64,000 nucleotides of DNA from Chiridota heheva. Lineage: Eukaryota; Echinodermata; Holothuroidea; Apodida; Chiridotidae. The notes under the pieces are model-generated. The model searched no databases, was not told where the DNA came from, and worked only from the letters and a program-made list of their open reading frames with translations. The number at the start of each line of letters is the position of its first letter. Position 1 is the first letter of the stretch. This document shows positions 27,991 to 41,960 of the stretch, piece after piece. The DNA lies in the NCBI GenBank assembly GCA_020152595.1, contig JAIGNY010004478.1:492501-556500 (forward strand), written 5' to 3'. Both the position numbers and the translations under genes were made by a program.

Positions 27991-30385
27991 CTTTCATGTT
28001 GTTACATGCGATCTTTTACAAGAAATCAAGGATATTCCAATGAGTGTCGAAAATTGCGCAAGAACACTGTAATACAAAAAATGATGGCGCAGTTCCAGAA
28101 AATACCAGGATTATCTCATATTGACGTAATCTTCTAGAACTGGAACATTACATGATTAAAATACTTCTAAACATATCCTAAAAGGATATCATTTAGGACT
28201 ACGCCTATTTCTAAAACTATAACTTATTTAAGTGTTTATAAGAGACTGTTTTCAAGAAAATCGTCGAGGTTTCATAAATTAACAATTATATCTGTGCTCT
28301 TACAACGAGAATTGATTAAAGTGCCGTTAACTGCCTTCTTTGTGAATTATCATAGTCAACATGAATTATCGTTGACTTCTGCTTGAGGGTTAAATAATTG
28401 TGTCTCTTTGCATTAAAACTGTCTGCCGAAATTATATATTTCAACTGTTAAAGCGGATCTGGATCTAAAAGCTGTTAAAGTCTATCAAGAAGCTCATATA
28501 TCCTACGGACTTAAAACTTTAAGAGAAATCATCGCATCAAGAATCTTACAGGATTCTTTGCGGAACTGGATCACTCTCTTGGAATACTGTGACATTCAGG
28601 ACTTTACCTAACTACCAACTGTCGCACAAAGAGGTCAAAAAGACTCAGGTCATAGGCTAGTAAGATAAATATTATTCATATTAGGTGTTGAAGATGTGTT
28701 AGGTTTGAACTTTGTAATATATTCAGTTTCAAATTCAAAGACAATGATCTTGATTTTATCTCTTGGCATTCCTTCTATTACTTTTTTTTAAATATTTTTG
28801 ATCCGTAACAATGGGTCGATTTCAGTACTTATTCCAGAACACCATAACCGTATAGATGTGCCTTATTAGGGTTTATCTTATACAGAATAGAAACACAAAA
28901 TGAGGGGTTGGGGATAAGGGGGAGTGACTGACATCATGCAATGCCCTGATTTAAAAATCATTCACATATCCTGGAAGGACAATTATCCTCTCTATAATAA
29001 TCATAATCGTTTTGGAATAGAATGTACGCCGCCACATTTTAATCATGATAGATGTCTTTTAATACACATCATACTACTTCATCAAATTTTCTAATTAACT
29101 TTCCAACTTTATGAATACAGTTTCCTATGTGAACAGTCTTCAAATGAAACAATGCTCTCCTTCATAAACATTTCATTTCATTATAAGTGTATAGCAATTG
29201 GGTGTAAGAAACATTCATATTAATTCGCTAAAGTTATGTGACCACCATTTAGGTGAAGAATACCCCTTTTGATTGCTTAGTAAGGCGTAAATCATTACAA
29301 TCCTAGGGCCGCGTTAAAAATGTGTCCTACCAATCATTAAGAGAAAACTGGTCGGGTGTTCATATTACGTATCCCGTTTCCGATTTAGATTACTTGTTTA
29401 CTCGCGCATTAAATTATAGCATAAAGTTTCCACGCTCCACGACGCGATTCACACATAAGTGATTAAACTAACTGATTGATTATTAGGCATGTTGTCATGT
29501 CTGGAAACTATCCTGTAATGCTTGAATATCCATATTACTTTTGTGGGTCTTTTCCGATTAGTAGAGATAAGAGGTTGCATGCATTATTGGACAGCTATTT
29601 AATGTGAACAACTTTTCAATGCGGCGGTTAGATCATCATGTAATCATGTTACCCTCCCCTCTGTCTACCTTCTTACGTGCATGTACTTCTCTCTTTTAGT
29701 AGCTTGACCACTGATTTAATTCCTACTTAATATGTATGCCTGATAGGGTGGCGCCTTTTTGGGTTAGGATGGAAAGCGTGTTGCTCCTTATCATTACACT
29801 TATTTGTTGTTCGAAATTACTTTCTATATTTCACCGGTGCAAGTAAACGGAAATATTGATTGACGGTCATGCTTTGATAAGAGAAAATTCTCCTCCAGTT
29901 TTTATCTAGCATATATATGTACATTATTCGCTATTATCATTTAATCATTGATCACAAACAATCTTATTTGAACACGTGATGCATATTCTGATGCAATATT
30001 AATTTAAAGGTTTAGGTTTCAATTTCTTCAATAGAACAAAACTTAAATCCCGCGCTAAACATATATTCTATGATAGAAATACAGTGTGATTTCAATACCT
30101 TTGAAATCCAAAGTACAATTAATTAAGCGCTCGTGCCGTATTTTGTCTATGAATAGCTTATTGTCATACTGATATTATTATTGGAAGAAGCATCTTCGGA
30201 TTTATATTAAAAATGAAAAGCACAAAGCTTCAAAACAGATTGTTTGAAATACTTACATGGTGATAATACACTTGGTATTTTGCACATAATTTCAGAGTTT
30301 CTGGGGTGATGGGGAGATTCGAAGGAGAGACTCGCATTTGATTGATCGTTTTTCATAAAAAAAACTACATTCAAAATCTAGCAAA
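27991..30385. other. Intergenic upstream of the PAN/CCP/EGF gene; no promoter element called
   Basis: AT-rich with no recognisable exon. The promoter and 5' UTR of the downstream gene should lie in the last part, but I see no convincing TATA box or initiator to place a start site. Confidence 0.45.
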
Positions 30386-30679
30386 ATGTTATTAACAGCC
30401 ATCATTTTGCTTTTTGATATCATCATTATCAATAAGAAAGCTTGCTTAGCGGAAAATGTGTGCCGTGAGTATTCACCACAAAACATTTTTGTTGATTTTG
30501 GGCTCATCGAGTGTTCCATGGCTTGCGCAAATAGAGATTGGTGTTATTCGTTCATCTATACCTCAACAGGGTACAAATGCGAATTATTAACCTACAACAT
30601 GTACGATGGTTATGCTACTGAAGGCGGGTACTCTTACATAAAGGAGAGCCACAAAAAGGGTGGATATGTGACCTTTAAG
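30386..30679 (+). CDS. First coding exon: signal peptide plus PAN/apple-like domain
   Basis: The ATG has A at -3 and opens 98 codons ending at the donor AAG|GTAAGA, phase 0. Residues 1-22 form a signal peptide (hydrophobic LLTAIILLFDIIII, likely cleavage after CLA). Residues 26-90 look like a PAN/apple fold: C26, C43, C47, C53 and C65, with the core IECSMACANRDWCYSFIY and KCELL, typical of the helix plus CxLx strand of that family. PAN domains bind proteins or carbohydrates in extracellular proteins. The next exons in matching phase (40083, 41961, 42750, 51628) add CCP and EGF domains, giving a secreted or surface multidomain protein. The open frame continues only five codons past the donor, supporting splicing. 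Specific orthology is not recognised. Confidence 0.82.
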
Positions 30680-32029
30680 GTAAGAAAATCAAAATGAAAA
30701 ACAAATTTGAAGAACTTGTTTGTAAATGTACCTTTCTCTATTTTTACAGGTTTAGTGAAAAAAGTAGCTGAAATTAGAGAAATTTCTAGACCGTAGAACT
30801 TTGGAAGCTATAAGGGAGTACTAAATTTGAATCTTAAATACAATTGTCCGAATAAATTTCCGTCTATGAATTTGAGCTGTGGCTCTGAAATCGATATAGA
30901 AATAAAGATGATATCAGATGCAATCATCCATTTTCTTTACAAAATTTCCAGCCAAGGCTTCTTTCTATATGCTTAGCATATACCGTATTCTTTTACATTG
31001 CAATGCAAGTACATTTCATCGAATTGTCATGATATACGCTGCATTGATATATTCTTACATTTCTAGAGTCACTTTCTGCAAATATTCAAACTTTTAGTGC
31101 CTTTGTCCATTCTAGGAATTTTAATAGACTTGAAGTGTATAATCTGTTATTGTTGTATCTTTTTGTTCTTTAGTGGTTCTTCTAATTATACATACTATTT
31201 CCCATTAACCTTTTATTAGATCATTGATACTTAACGTCCGTATAATTGTGGATGAGTGAATCATGGCAATGCCAAAATATAAATAAGACACTTCAAGTGC
31301 GGCGTGGATAATTCTTCATATCATGCCATTACAGCTGGAATAAACAACTGAAATTGGCACATAGTCACCTACCTTAGTAACTTCTTTTAGCATGAGGAAC
31401 ATGAAATATACAATTTTGCCCTGTACATTAGAGATTATTCTCTCTACTTACACAGCAAATTTAATAATATTGGTACACTTAAAAGATAATGTACTCAAAA
31501 TATTAATATAATTACAGCATACCAGTTTGCTACGTGAAACCAAGGAGTTTTGGAAATCCCTAATAAATGTTAATATCAGGATTGATCACCGAAAAACATT
31601 AATTTATTTACGCACAGATGTGAACTCTAAAGTCTATATTTACCATGAAATAAAAAAAATTAGTAAGAGATGTGAGGAAAGTTGAAAGGACAATATAGGC
31701 CTCAAAATATTTAGGAAAAGAAACAAATGTACGCTGAAGCCAAAATTAGTGAAAAAAGATTAACGTTTCATTGTCCTCTCCTTAACTGGACATGTTTACG
31801 GAGTAGAAATAAAGATTTACAAACAATTAAGGCTAACAACCTGGTTTCTCAGACGCATCGAAAGAGAAAACTGGAACAATATCCCAAACAACTCTTTGAT
31901 TCGTTGTACGAAGAATAGAAAACAATGTACCAGTTGTTTTTCCAGTTACATATGGCCATGCGGTATTCTGTGCAGTTGGTAGTAATATTGAAAAGTAAGC
32001 CTAGTAAGAAAGACATACTAGTTCGCAAA
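30680..32029. other. Gene 2 intron 1, first part
   Basis: Begins with donor GTAAGA. AT-rich and without recognised features until the LINE remnant at 32030. A weakly open segment at 31727-31918 may be outlying LINE sequence but carries no motif. Confidence 0.5.
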
Positions 32030-33385
32030 GTTGGTTTGATTGTGAATGTAAAGAGTTAAAGAAAACAACTCAACGTGAATTAAATAGGTTAAGCATGAAT
32101 GGAAGTTCTGAATCGTGCTGTAAGTACCTACAGCTAAGACGTGATTACTATTACATGGTTCATTCTAAAACGAAAAGGAGAGTATTATTACATTAAAAAC
32201 AGTTATTACAAAAAATATAACAGAAAAATACAGGTTGGTTCTGGCTTTTGATTAAGAGTAAAAAAGACGGATATTGCTATAGATAAATGGCAGTCACATT
32301 TTCCGGATGTTTTATATGATGATTATGTATGTAGGACGTAGGATACTGATGTTTTCGAAAGCTTTCCTTTGTCCAATAATCAAGCGAAAATATTAAAAAG
32401 TGTATTTGTATTCAGATACAGAAAGGGGAGGTTAAAAATGATATACGGGCCCTACGTAAAAGTAAAGCACCTAGTTTTGACTGTATTCTCGCGGAATTTG
32501 TTAAGAATACTTCTATTGAGATGATTAATGTTTTACACAAGCTTTTTAATGTATTTCTACGAAATTGTATTTCTTCCTCATATGGAATTCAAGAGTTATT
32601 GTGCCTATCTTTACAAGTGGAAGTGTTGGTGTTACTAATAATTACAGAGGTATGAGCTTGATATCATTTTTAGGTCAAGCATTCTCTAATATCTTACTTG
32701 ATAGTTTACAATTCTGGTATGATAACGTAAACCCTATATGTCCTTGCCAGTGGGACTTTAGAAAATGCAATAGACAATGTGTTTTTTGTGCATACAATAT
32801 ATCTTGGTAGGAAAAAAGGACATTTATACTCTGCGTTTATTTACTTTCGTAAAGCTTTTAAATCAGTAGACAGGCATATAATATTACAAAAGCTTCGTAG
32901 TAAAGGCTTACGTGATAACTTGTGCAATGTGAACGTGTTTTTTTGAGGCGTTACAGTCCTATTTAACAGGTAATTGTGAATATTTTAATTTCTTTTCAAT
33001 GTCGGAAAGGTGCGCAACAAGGGTCACCATAATTTTTAGATGATATTAATGATGAAATGAATCAACTCGGTTTTCATGGGGTAGAAGTAGGAAATGTAAC
33101 GCTCACACATGGTGTATACGCAGATGATTTAGTTTTATTCAGCTATTCTAATACAGGACAGCAGAAGCTCTTGGATAGATTAAATTAACCTTAATAAGTA
33201 TACAATTGTTGTTTTCAAAAGGAGAGGAAATGAGAAGTGGTACATTGGTGGTGGAAAATGAAAAAAGTTACTAATTACAAATATCTTGGTTTGGTTCTTT
33301 CTAATTCTGGTCCTTGGGCTCAATCTTATTGTAGGTTAGAAAATAAAGGTACCCAAAGCAATCGACTCTTTAAAGAAATCTCTAC
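32030..33385 (+). pseudogene. LINE remnant A: RT region, CR1/L2-like, heavily frameshifted
   Basis: Read across frames, the piece begins with a linker WFDCECKELKKTTQRELNRL (32030-32090), typical of the endonuclease-RT spacer. Then come SKAPSFDCILAEF (32463), VTNNYRGMSLISFLGQAF (32640), a degraded FRKAFKSVDR block (32850), a broken QQGSP block (33017), and YADDLVLF (33119), followed by NYKYLGLVLSNSG (33276). YADD is the polymerase metal-binding motif and NYRGxSL is a diagnostic LINE finger motif. More than five frameshifts or stops make it dead. The style of the KYLG segment resembles CR1/L2-type elements; the clade is from memory and not certain. It lies sense in intron 1 of the PAN/CCP/EGF gene. 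Confidence 0.82.
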
Positions 33386-33429
33386 AAATTTTTGGTGATG
33401 TTTCCACTAAAACCAAGTTAAAATAAAAT

Positions 33430-35736
33430 CTACTTTGTACCTGTTTCGTATGTCCGTTGTAAGTTCCCTGGCTCTGACAGCCTCCCTACTGAATTCTATA
33501 AAATGTTTTGGAACGATATTGGGTATCTCCTTGTTAATTCTTTTATTTATGCGTTTCATTCGGGCCAGATATCTGATGAACAGAACTGATGTATAACTAT
33601 GATTCCAAACCATTCAAAAGACCCTAGGTATACCGTATTAAAACTGGAGACCAATTGCCCTATTAAATGTACATTATAAGATCGCATCAAAAGCCATAGA
33701 TTCTAGATTAAGATATGTACCTTCTGATATAAAAAGTAACGATCAAACCGGCTTTGTAAAGGTCGTTTTATTGGTGAAAACATTATATTTTTTTGTGATC
33801 TTATTTCCTATTGTAATGATAATTCTGTCCCATGTACTCTCCTTTTTCTAGACTTCGAGAAATCTTTTGATTCTTTATATTGGTCTTTTATCAACAATAC
33901 TCTAACATACTTTACCTTCGGCTCTTTGTTTATTCAATGAATTTCGGTCTTTTATAGTAACGCATCCTCGTGTATCACCGATATTGGCTTTGCATCCAAC
34001 TATTTCTTATTTCAAGAGGCGTTCATCAGGGATGTCCTCTCAGCCCTTATTCATCATCTGTAACGAAATTCTATATATTTTGATTAACTCTAATAACATT
34101 ATTCGTAGTATTTCTATTTGTAATGAATCTATTAAGATCTCTCAATATGCAGATGACGCTGTTATCATTTGTGATGGCTCTGAGAGCTCTCTTTGTGGGG
34201 TTTATAATTTTCTGATATTTCTGGGCTTAACATTAATTTTGATAAATCTTTTTGTATTTCCTTTGGGTACCTTTGTTCATGATGTACCCAACCAGTTTAG
34301 GAATTTTTGCTATTCTGTTTGTAATGGTCCAGTTACGTATTTGGGAATTTCTTTCACACACCATCACGATGACTTCTTTTGTCTCAACCATGTCCCAAAG
34401 CTTTCGAGAATTAAAAATATATTGCAAACATGGTCTACTCGTGACCTAACCCTAATCAACAAAATTCAAAATCTAAAATCCTATGCTATTTCTCAAGTAG
34501 CTTATCTTTTAACGTTTCTTTCCAACCCTCTCAGCGACTTTTGTAATAATTCAAATTCTATCTTTTTTCCTTTCATTTGGAACAAAACGAAAGATAAGGT
34601 TAAAAGAACTGTTTTGTGCAATAAGAAACATGATAGAGGCCTTCGTATGATTGATTTATTCAGTTTTCCCCAATGTTTAAAATGTAAGTTGTGAAGTTGT
34701 ATTTAGATGATGGTTATAGATCATGTAAATTGCTTTTTGACTATGCATCAAAGAAATATGGTTCAAAATTTCTTTTCAGTTGTAATTTTGCTAAGCATGC
34801 TTTTGATATTTCAAATCTTTTTGTTCTTCATGTTTGCCAAGCATGGTCTGATTATTCATTTCATTAGCCATGTTATAATAATTATGCTACTCAAGTATGT
34901 CATTAATAATTTTAACCCTAAAACTGGTAACAAGTTATTCTTTGATAAGCTCTTGCTAAATGAAAATGTTTATGTTGTAGAAAAATGCTTCTTCGATGAT
35001 GCAAATTGTCCTCACGATTATAGATCTTTTATTAGCAATCACAACCTACGGAATTTTCCGTTAACGATTTTCGTTGGTAGTATAAATGCTATCCTAACCG
35101 TTTGGAAAAATGATCTTTACCCAGTTCATATATGTAATGACAACACTCAACGCTTACTTTAGTTTTAAGCTTCTTTGCAGACTACTAAACATGTTTATCA
35201 GTATTTAATGAGTAAAGATGTATCAATTCCAACAGCAATTGCGCAATGGGAGCAGCACATTAATTGCCCAGTTGATTGGAAAATCATTTTGAAACTACCG
35301 TTCATTTCTGTAAGACATTCTGAAATTCATTATTTTCAATTTCAATTTTTGCATTGAATCATAGTTATAAATACTTTTTTGGTTAACTTTAAAATTAACT
35401 TGTGTGACTCCACACTTTGTACGTTTTGTAATATGGAGGATGAAACTTTGGAACATTTATTTTGGTCATGTCCACATACTCAATATTTTTGGAACACGTC
35501 TATGAATCTTTGTATTAAGCAAAATTCAAATTTAAATATTAGCCAGCTCATTGTTTTCTTTAGTTACATGCATAAGATATACCACCGAGTGAAGTTTTTT
35601 CTGCACTATACAAAAAAAAAAATCTTCATGTAAAACGGACCAATTGAATTCTGATGCCATGTCCTTTTATGATAAGTTCAACTTTATTCTCAAGGTAGAA
35701 GAGTATGTTAATAAAAGTTACCCTAATCGCTTTTAA
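33430..35736 (+). pseudogene. LINE remnant B: L1-clade ORF2 RT and C-terminal part
   Basis: Across several frames this segment gives SDSLPTEFYKMFWNDIG (33475), a broken WRPIxLLN block (33640), SNDQTGF and GRFIGENI (33738), LFLDFEKSFDSLYWSF (33843), a VHQGCPLSA block (34020), ISQYADDAVIICDGSESSL (34138) and VTYLGISF (34330). An intact stretch 33984-34694 covers 236 codons of palm and thumb. Downstream, 34707-35736 encodes the L1-type C-terminal region, with TLCTFCNMEDETLEHLFWSC (35415) as the cysteine/histidine motif, ending YPNRF-stop at 35736. Frameshifts and stops show decay. The order and motifs fit L1/Tx1-clade elements of aquatic animals. Its 5' ORF1 and endonuclease are missing, as expected for a 5'-truncated insertion. 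Confidence 0.88.
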
Positions 35737-38700
35737 GGTTATAAAGAGATTTTTAACTTTCCATCTTCAAATTAGTATCATTTTATTGCATATTATTGCC
35801 ATCTTATCTATACCATGTATTTCCCTTCTTTCAATGTTAAACCATGGATCTGTATATTCATTGTTATGAAGTGATTTATAATTTGTTGAGTTAGAAATAA
35901 TGTCCAGCACTACTTCTACTGCCGATTTTATTGATTAAATAAGTACCTATGAATGTATCCCTGCATGTTAGGCATTGATCAATGATCTATTTATAATTTG
36001 ATTTGTGAAAAAAATATACATCTACTTTGTAAATAATAACAATGATGACAATAATTAACGGAAAACAAATTTATGTACCTGAAACAATTTTTTGTAAAAA
36101 TGTTTTGAAGCTGCCTATTAGCTCAAGTAATTGTACAGTGAGCGGAGAAATAGACCGCCACCTTCTCATTTTGTAAATAGAGCCATGTCTTATACAAAAT
36201 TAATGGTTGAGGCTTCTTCGTTTACCTGGCGATCGTTTATGTTCTCTAGCTTGCCAGGAACAGCTTTCTTTAGCATAGAGAGAATTAGCATTTTGGACTT
36301 TAAAATTCAACAAAAAATATTCGTTTCTGTGGGTGAACCAAGGGTCGGGAGCGAAAGAGCGGCTTTTATAAACCTTTTTAAGCAAATGCTTAATATCATC
36401 TATGTTCAAAAACTGGACTGGAGAAATAAATTCAAGTAGGAAACTGACAGCGTATCGTACCTTTAATGCTGATTCCATATTTGAAAAATAAGTCGCATAT
36501 CACTTCATGAATATAAACAATTTTGTTTTAAAGTTTTGTTTGGTTTGTCTAGTCATGATTAAAGAGTTGAAATTGGGCGATGGAATAATACCCCATTTGA
36601 TGAGAGAGTACATTGTACTAAGGGCTGGTGGTGTACAGTTTTGTTGTTAAATGAAATCAATCACTATATCAAATATCTAGCACGCTAGATATAACATGCA
36701 ACAAGTACAACTTTTCAACAAGAATAAGCGTGTTTATATTCTGTAAACAAGAATTTGAAGAACAGATATTCTATTTCATTGATAGGACATTTTATTATAA
36801 CGGGTAATGATAAAAAACTTCACCAAAATAATGCGGCACAATATTTACATCAGTCTCAATTCCGGTGTCATGTAATAAAAAACAAACAAATATGGATATC
36901 ATAAACAAGTCACCTTGAGTAGAATATTCTAATTGATACTTGATTTATATGGGAAAAAACCTTAAAACTTTTATTTTTGGAAATCTTTATTTTTGCAAAA
37001 CACAACTTGTGAACAAAATAACAGTAATCATAACAATGTATACACGTGATAAAGTAAATTTAAATATGCACACGTTTCATGAGGAAAAAAGTTCCCAAAG
37101 AAAATGAACAAATTGAAGGATTCTCAATGTAGTTTTGTACATCAAGGATAAACAATATATTGTTTTGAAATTCCTCTATGCAGGGGTACCTGTACCTCAT
37201 TTTACATCGGTGTATGATTTGTTTTTATAAAGAATCATTTGATTGACCCCTGCATAACTACTATTGCTGAGGCCAAAATAAGAAACGGCTTGAAAAGAAA
37301 GTACTGTATTGGTAGGGCAAAACTCGGCATCTACAGAATCCCAAAATGTTTAGTCCGAACACAGGACCGGAAAAAAATGCTCATGACTCTCAATATAATC
37401 ATTACAAAAAGAATATAACAGGTCTTCACGCTCGTTGATTTTATACAAGAAAAGATTTGTGCCTAAAATATGGTGAAGTTATCTATGTTGTAGGTAAGTA
37501 AGATAAGTGTCTCAAATAGTGTTAAAACAAATATTACAATCTTGTATCCAAAAATCATCTGGTAAATTGCTGTTAAAACGGGAATTCCACTTTCTTTTTA
37601 CTAAAACATCATTGTCAGTCAATTTTAAACTAACGAAATCCTAATTTACTTGCTTAGTCACCCTCAATGGACGAAGTATCTGCATAACATTTTGATGAAT
37701 AACTGATCTACCATGAAAACTGAAACAACTGAAAAACTTACTGGATGAAGAGAGTGGCGTCATTGTTGGTTTATGTATTTGACTAATCGTATGTAAAGAT
37801 CGTTCAACGAGATTTAAGTTCTCAGTGATCTGAAAATATCGTCTATTCTTTTTAATCAAATGTCTCTTTCAGAGAGCTCTAATAAAATGGTGTGTACCCC
37901 TAAGTTGCTTAGAGTGTGAATTTTATAAGCGTGTGTAATTTTATTAATCTTATTCTTAATATTCTTTTCAAAAATTGTTGCTATCTTCGATACACATTTC
38001 AGCGGTCACTCAGTTTTGTATGAGCGAGGAGTGAAAGACATATAGAACTATGAAATAACTACTTTTTGCCTTGTTCTCTTCCTGAATCATATTTACACAC
38101 ACCAAGGAGCAGTGTTGCTCAGGGGTATAATCAGCGTCTTCCCAAGTAGAATGTCAATGAATAGACAGGAGAGGGTGCATAATTTTAAAGAACTTCTTTT
38201 TCAATGTAAATTGCATGATATGATTCATTTCTAAAGTGAAACCTAAACAAATTATAACATGAAACATTCAGGAAAAATGTATATATCTTTTCTCATTGTG
38301 TTTGGGTTACGTTAAAGTTGGTGTGTTTTACTTTATGTTTGTGTGGTTATCCGCCTTTTTAGTCCTGTCTTTTGTTGTTGGTCTTCTTGGTTTAAGAAGT
38401 CCTACTTTATGGCATCTTTTTTGCATACACAGACTATATTCTTGGATTATATTTTATCTTCAATTTTTCTTAAACAGTTTTGAAGAGACGTTTTTGAACC
38501 AAGCCGTTTTCATAACAGGGTGATAGAAACCCTCGTGACCTATGAAGGTGATATCCTGAATGCAAAATATTGTTGAAGTTTAAATTATATACAAACAATA
38601 CGTCAATTTTCTGCCACCATTTATATTTACTCACTTAGCAAACTGTTTATGACTAGGCCGTAACCATGACGCCTAAAACCGTTTTTTTTAATGTTTTCCA

Positions 38701-40082
38701 CTTTTTGTCCATATTTTCCTCAGATTTTCAGATTTGCTTGTTTATAGCAACCGCTGAAAAGGAAGTCTGATGTCATACCTTTAAGGAGTTTGAATAATAC
38801 TATATTAATGATCTTTTGTGCTAAAAAAACAGTTATCATTTTAGCATTAAACTCATTGTCTCATCACTAAATGTTTGTTCAAGATTTTCCACATTAATAA
38901 AGGAAAAGTAATACCTTTTGGGCATTTTCCTTATTTGACAATAATATTTCAAATATTAATGTATGAATATATAACAATATATTCATATTATATATCAATA
39001 TATGAATATATTTATATATAAATATAATAATCACTTAATATGCTTCGTTTGACCTCTGTCGAATTTTCTATCATATGCCTAAACAGTTTAACCACATTGT
39101 GCACCATCGCACCGCGATTTATTGAACACGTCACTAGACGGGCGACAAATTCATCATTATCAATCATTATCAATATATTAGCTAAAATCTGCATGAAACC
39201 ACTTTTTCTTAGTCGAAATAGGTCATTCAGCCAGCTCCTTTTCGAAGGGACAATCAAGAAGACAATGCAGGGCTCTGTGCGTTTTTGATGAACACTTTAC
39301 TACCAGAACTGCCAATGGTTCATAATCATCATTCATGCGGCTTAGTCAACCGGCTGCCTTTCCCCCACATTACAATGATTCAGTGAAACAGTACGTAGCG
39401 CTGTCACCAGTTATTCCCGTGCCATTGCAGCGTGCCTCAGTTGGCTCACACTCTTTCTACTTCACATGCCGGCACAGTCAAATTCGCAAGCCAGCGATAC
39501 TTGGGCCGATCACTCTGACGTTGTGTACCAGCTGGAAGAATCAATTAAGGCATCCAGCAGGCCCGCCTTGTCTGATCACATGGCCACGCTTAACGGCGTA
39601 GCCATCCCCCTCCCCTCCCCCACACACACATAAACACACTTTTTCGAGATTATTTTGAAAAATTGAGATATTTTCGTTTTTTTAATATAATTTTGTTATA
39701 TTGCACACAGAAGTGGGCTAAATTTGAACACTTAGTCTTTAAAGGGGTTGGACCCCTGACATTTTGAATGCTAGCTATACCATTGGCCACACCAAGCGGC
39801 TTTCCTCTACACCTCATCAAGGCACCATCGACTACCTATCATTTCCGTAAAGCTAATATTTGTGAGAAAATTTGACCATATGTCAAATGTTTCTTAGTTA
39901 TAATTATGGTAATTATCAGCCCTTCAGCATAGCAATTTTCTGTTCATGATTGAAACCATATAAAACTAGCAAAACAATGGATCATATTATTCAGATACTG
40001 TAAATTTTAACAATATTAATTATCAGCAATGCTGAATGAAATGATATACATGTGAGAAGTTTTTTGTTGTTGTTATTTTCAG
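35737..40082. other. Gene 2 intron 1, last part; nothing recognised
   Basis: AT-rich intron. Contains AT inverted-repeat stretches at 38955-39030 (TATGAATATAT / ATATATTCATA). No coding motif. It ends in the T-rich tract GTTTTTTGTTGTTGTTATTTTCAG, the acceptor for the microexon. Confidence 0.5.
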
Positions 40083-40116
40083 TTGACCACCCAAGGAGAC
40101 CGTGAAAGCGCAAAAC
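40083..40116 (+). CDS. Putative 34-nt microexon linking the PAN and CCP exons
   Basis: Excellent acceptor (TTGTTGTTATTTTCAG) and donor (CAAAAC|GTAAGT) bracket 34 nt. Entered in phase 0 from the PAN exon, it reads LTTQGDRESAK plus one base and exits in phase 1, exactly the phase the next CCP exon requires. That arithmetic fit is the main support; 11 residues cannot show homology. The peptide is polar, as expected for an inter-domain linker. No alternative exon in this intron corrects the phase from 0 to 1 as cleanly. Confidence 0.65.
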
Positions 40117-41960
40117 GTAAGTTTTCTCCTTGTCGCTAATATAAGACCATTGGTCATGCGTTTTCATCTTACATTAATGTTATTGAAATGCGTTCTAAAT
40201 TGTACTGCTTTACACTCGCTGGTTAAGCCATAGGGAACTGAAACGGGTCTTATAGCTGTGATTTATAATAGGAAGAAATTTGGAATATAAATTAATTTTC
40301 AAAGAATTTTTTTAGTGGGAGTGCAACGTCACTCTTGTACACTCTTTCTAAACCAGCCACGTTGATAAAACGTTGTGAAAAGTTTAATAATCAATTTCCT
40401 TAACGGAACGAAAAAAATACGCAAGTAGCATTACAGACTGTTGTGTTGTAGTTCACAGTTTTTCCACCAATCAAGTTAGTTACTACATTATTAATCGTTG
40501 CTGTTGATTAAAATCTCATCTTGTATCTCAATGCTTCGTAAATGGTAACTTGTTGCAATTGGTTTATCATTCTTTAAAAATAGACAATTTATCTTTGATA
40601 TATATGAAAGCATCTGACACCATGGCAACGACTGCTTCATTTTGCAAAATTAATGAAAATGTTTGCCGCAATGAATAGATTTAGTAACTGAGCCAACGTT
40701 TAATCATTCAAATCTACTGTCAGACTGTCTTGTAGATTTACCAAACCCGTAAAACCTCAAATATTTTGCCAGTGTACATAACACACCTTGATAGAAATTG
40801 TTTCGCGTTAAGCATGTCTATTAATAGGAACATTTAAAACACGCAAAAATATTGAAATCATGCAGCCATATTGTTCAGATGTTGCAATAAAATGTCATAG
40901 TTTCTAATTTATGTACTTGAAATATTAAAAATCATTGTGTTGATTTTTTTTGCACTTTTTAAAATGGCCGTTTCGCGCCTAAAAGCCTAGCTCTAATGTC
41001 TATTTAATCTAATATTTCGAAAACGGCATGGTGAACATATCAAACAGGAGTGGAAAATTTGTAGCCAGTAATGAAGAACTCCCCTACCAAATATATTTTT
41101 CCCAGACGTACTTCAAATTTGAAATATTTAACATTGCATAAGCTTTAACGTTAGGATAGCAAAGGATCGTGGGAAATATCACAAAATTGCGGCTTCCCTG
41201 TAGTAAAATGTTCCCATTAGATTTTTGTTCCCATTAAAGGAACAGTTATGTTCCCATTAATAGGCTTGCTGTCCGACTGACAAGAAGACACGCATAATGT
41301 AACTAATTTCTATGAGCTGCTGATTGAGTTAATTAGAAAATGAATAATACGAGTTTGGTAGTATCAATTGAAATGGTTACTGATAACATGACCATTTGCT
41401 AGTTGGGCTCTCCGCGAGTCATTGCAAGTGAGTCCAGTTCGGTAACCAGCAGCTATTTTGTTTGACCTATACTCAGTTGCTGGAATAACGATAGTCTTCC
41501 TGGAAGTGTATAACGTTCATCTGCACTTTTTTATGATTTTTTTTATACTATTCCAACAACAAAAACAAACACTTTTGATATTTGTTTCATTTTTCTGTAT
41601 ATAATATCCTGTTTTGGTAGGTAACTTATATGTTTATTTATTCTTTTGCACAAATTGTACCTTCAGTTGCATTTATTAAATCATCTTTTTTTTTTTCATT
41701 TGCATGATTTTGTTGTTAACATTGGTATTGCAAGTGTGACTGTGCGTTTGTGTACTTGCTGTTTGTTTTTTTGTATATGATTTTGCAAATGCTATCATGA
41801 AAACACTTTTTAGGTTGCTTCGTCACTATAACTCGTTTCCATGTATTTGGTAGCTGGTCATAGCCTAGTGTTGTAGTACTACATAGAGGCTATTAATACT
41901 GCTAATAATGAATATTTACACTATATATTAATGCGCCAATACCCTTTATTCCGAATCCAG
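40117..41960. other. Gene 2 intron 2; nothing recognised
   Basis: AT-rich, with no recognised repeat. Note TGTTCCCATTA occurring several times at 41209-41265. Confidence 0.45.
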
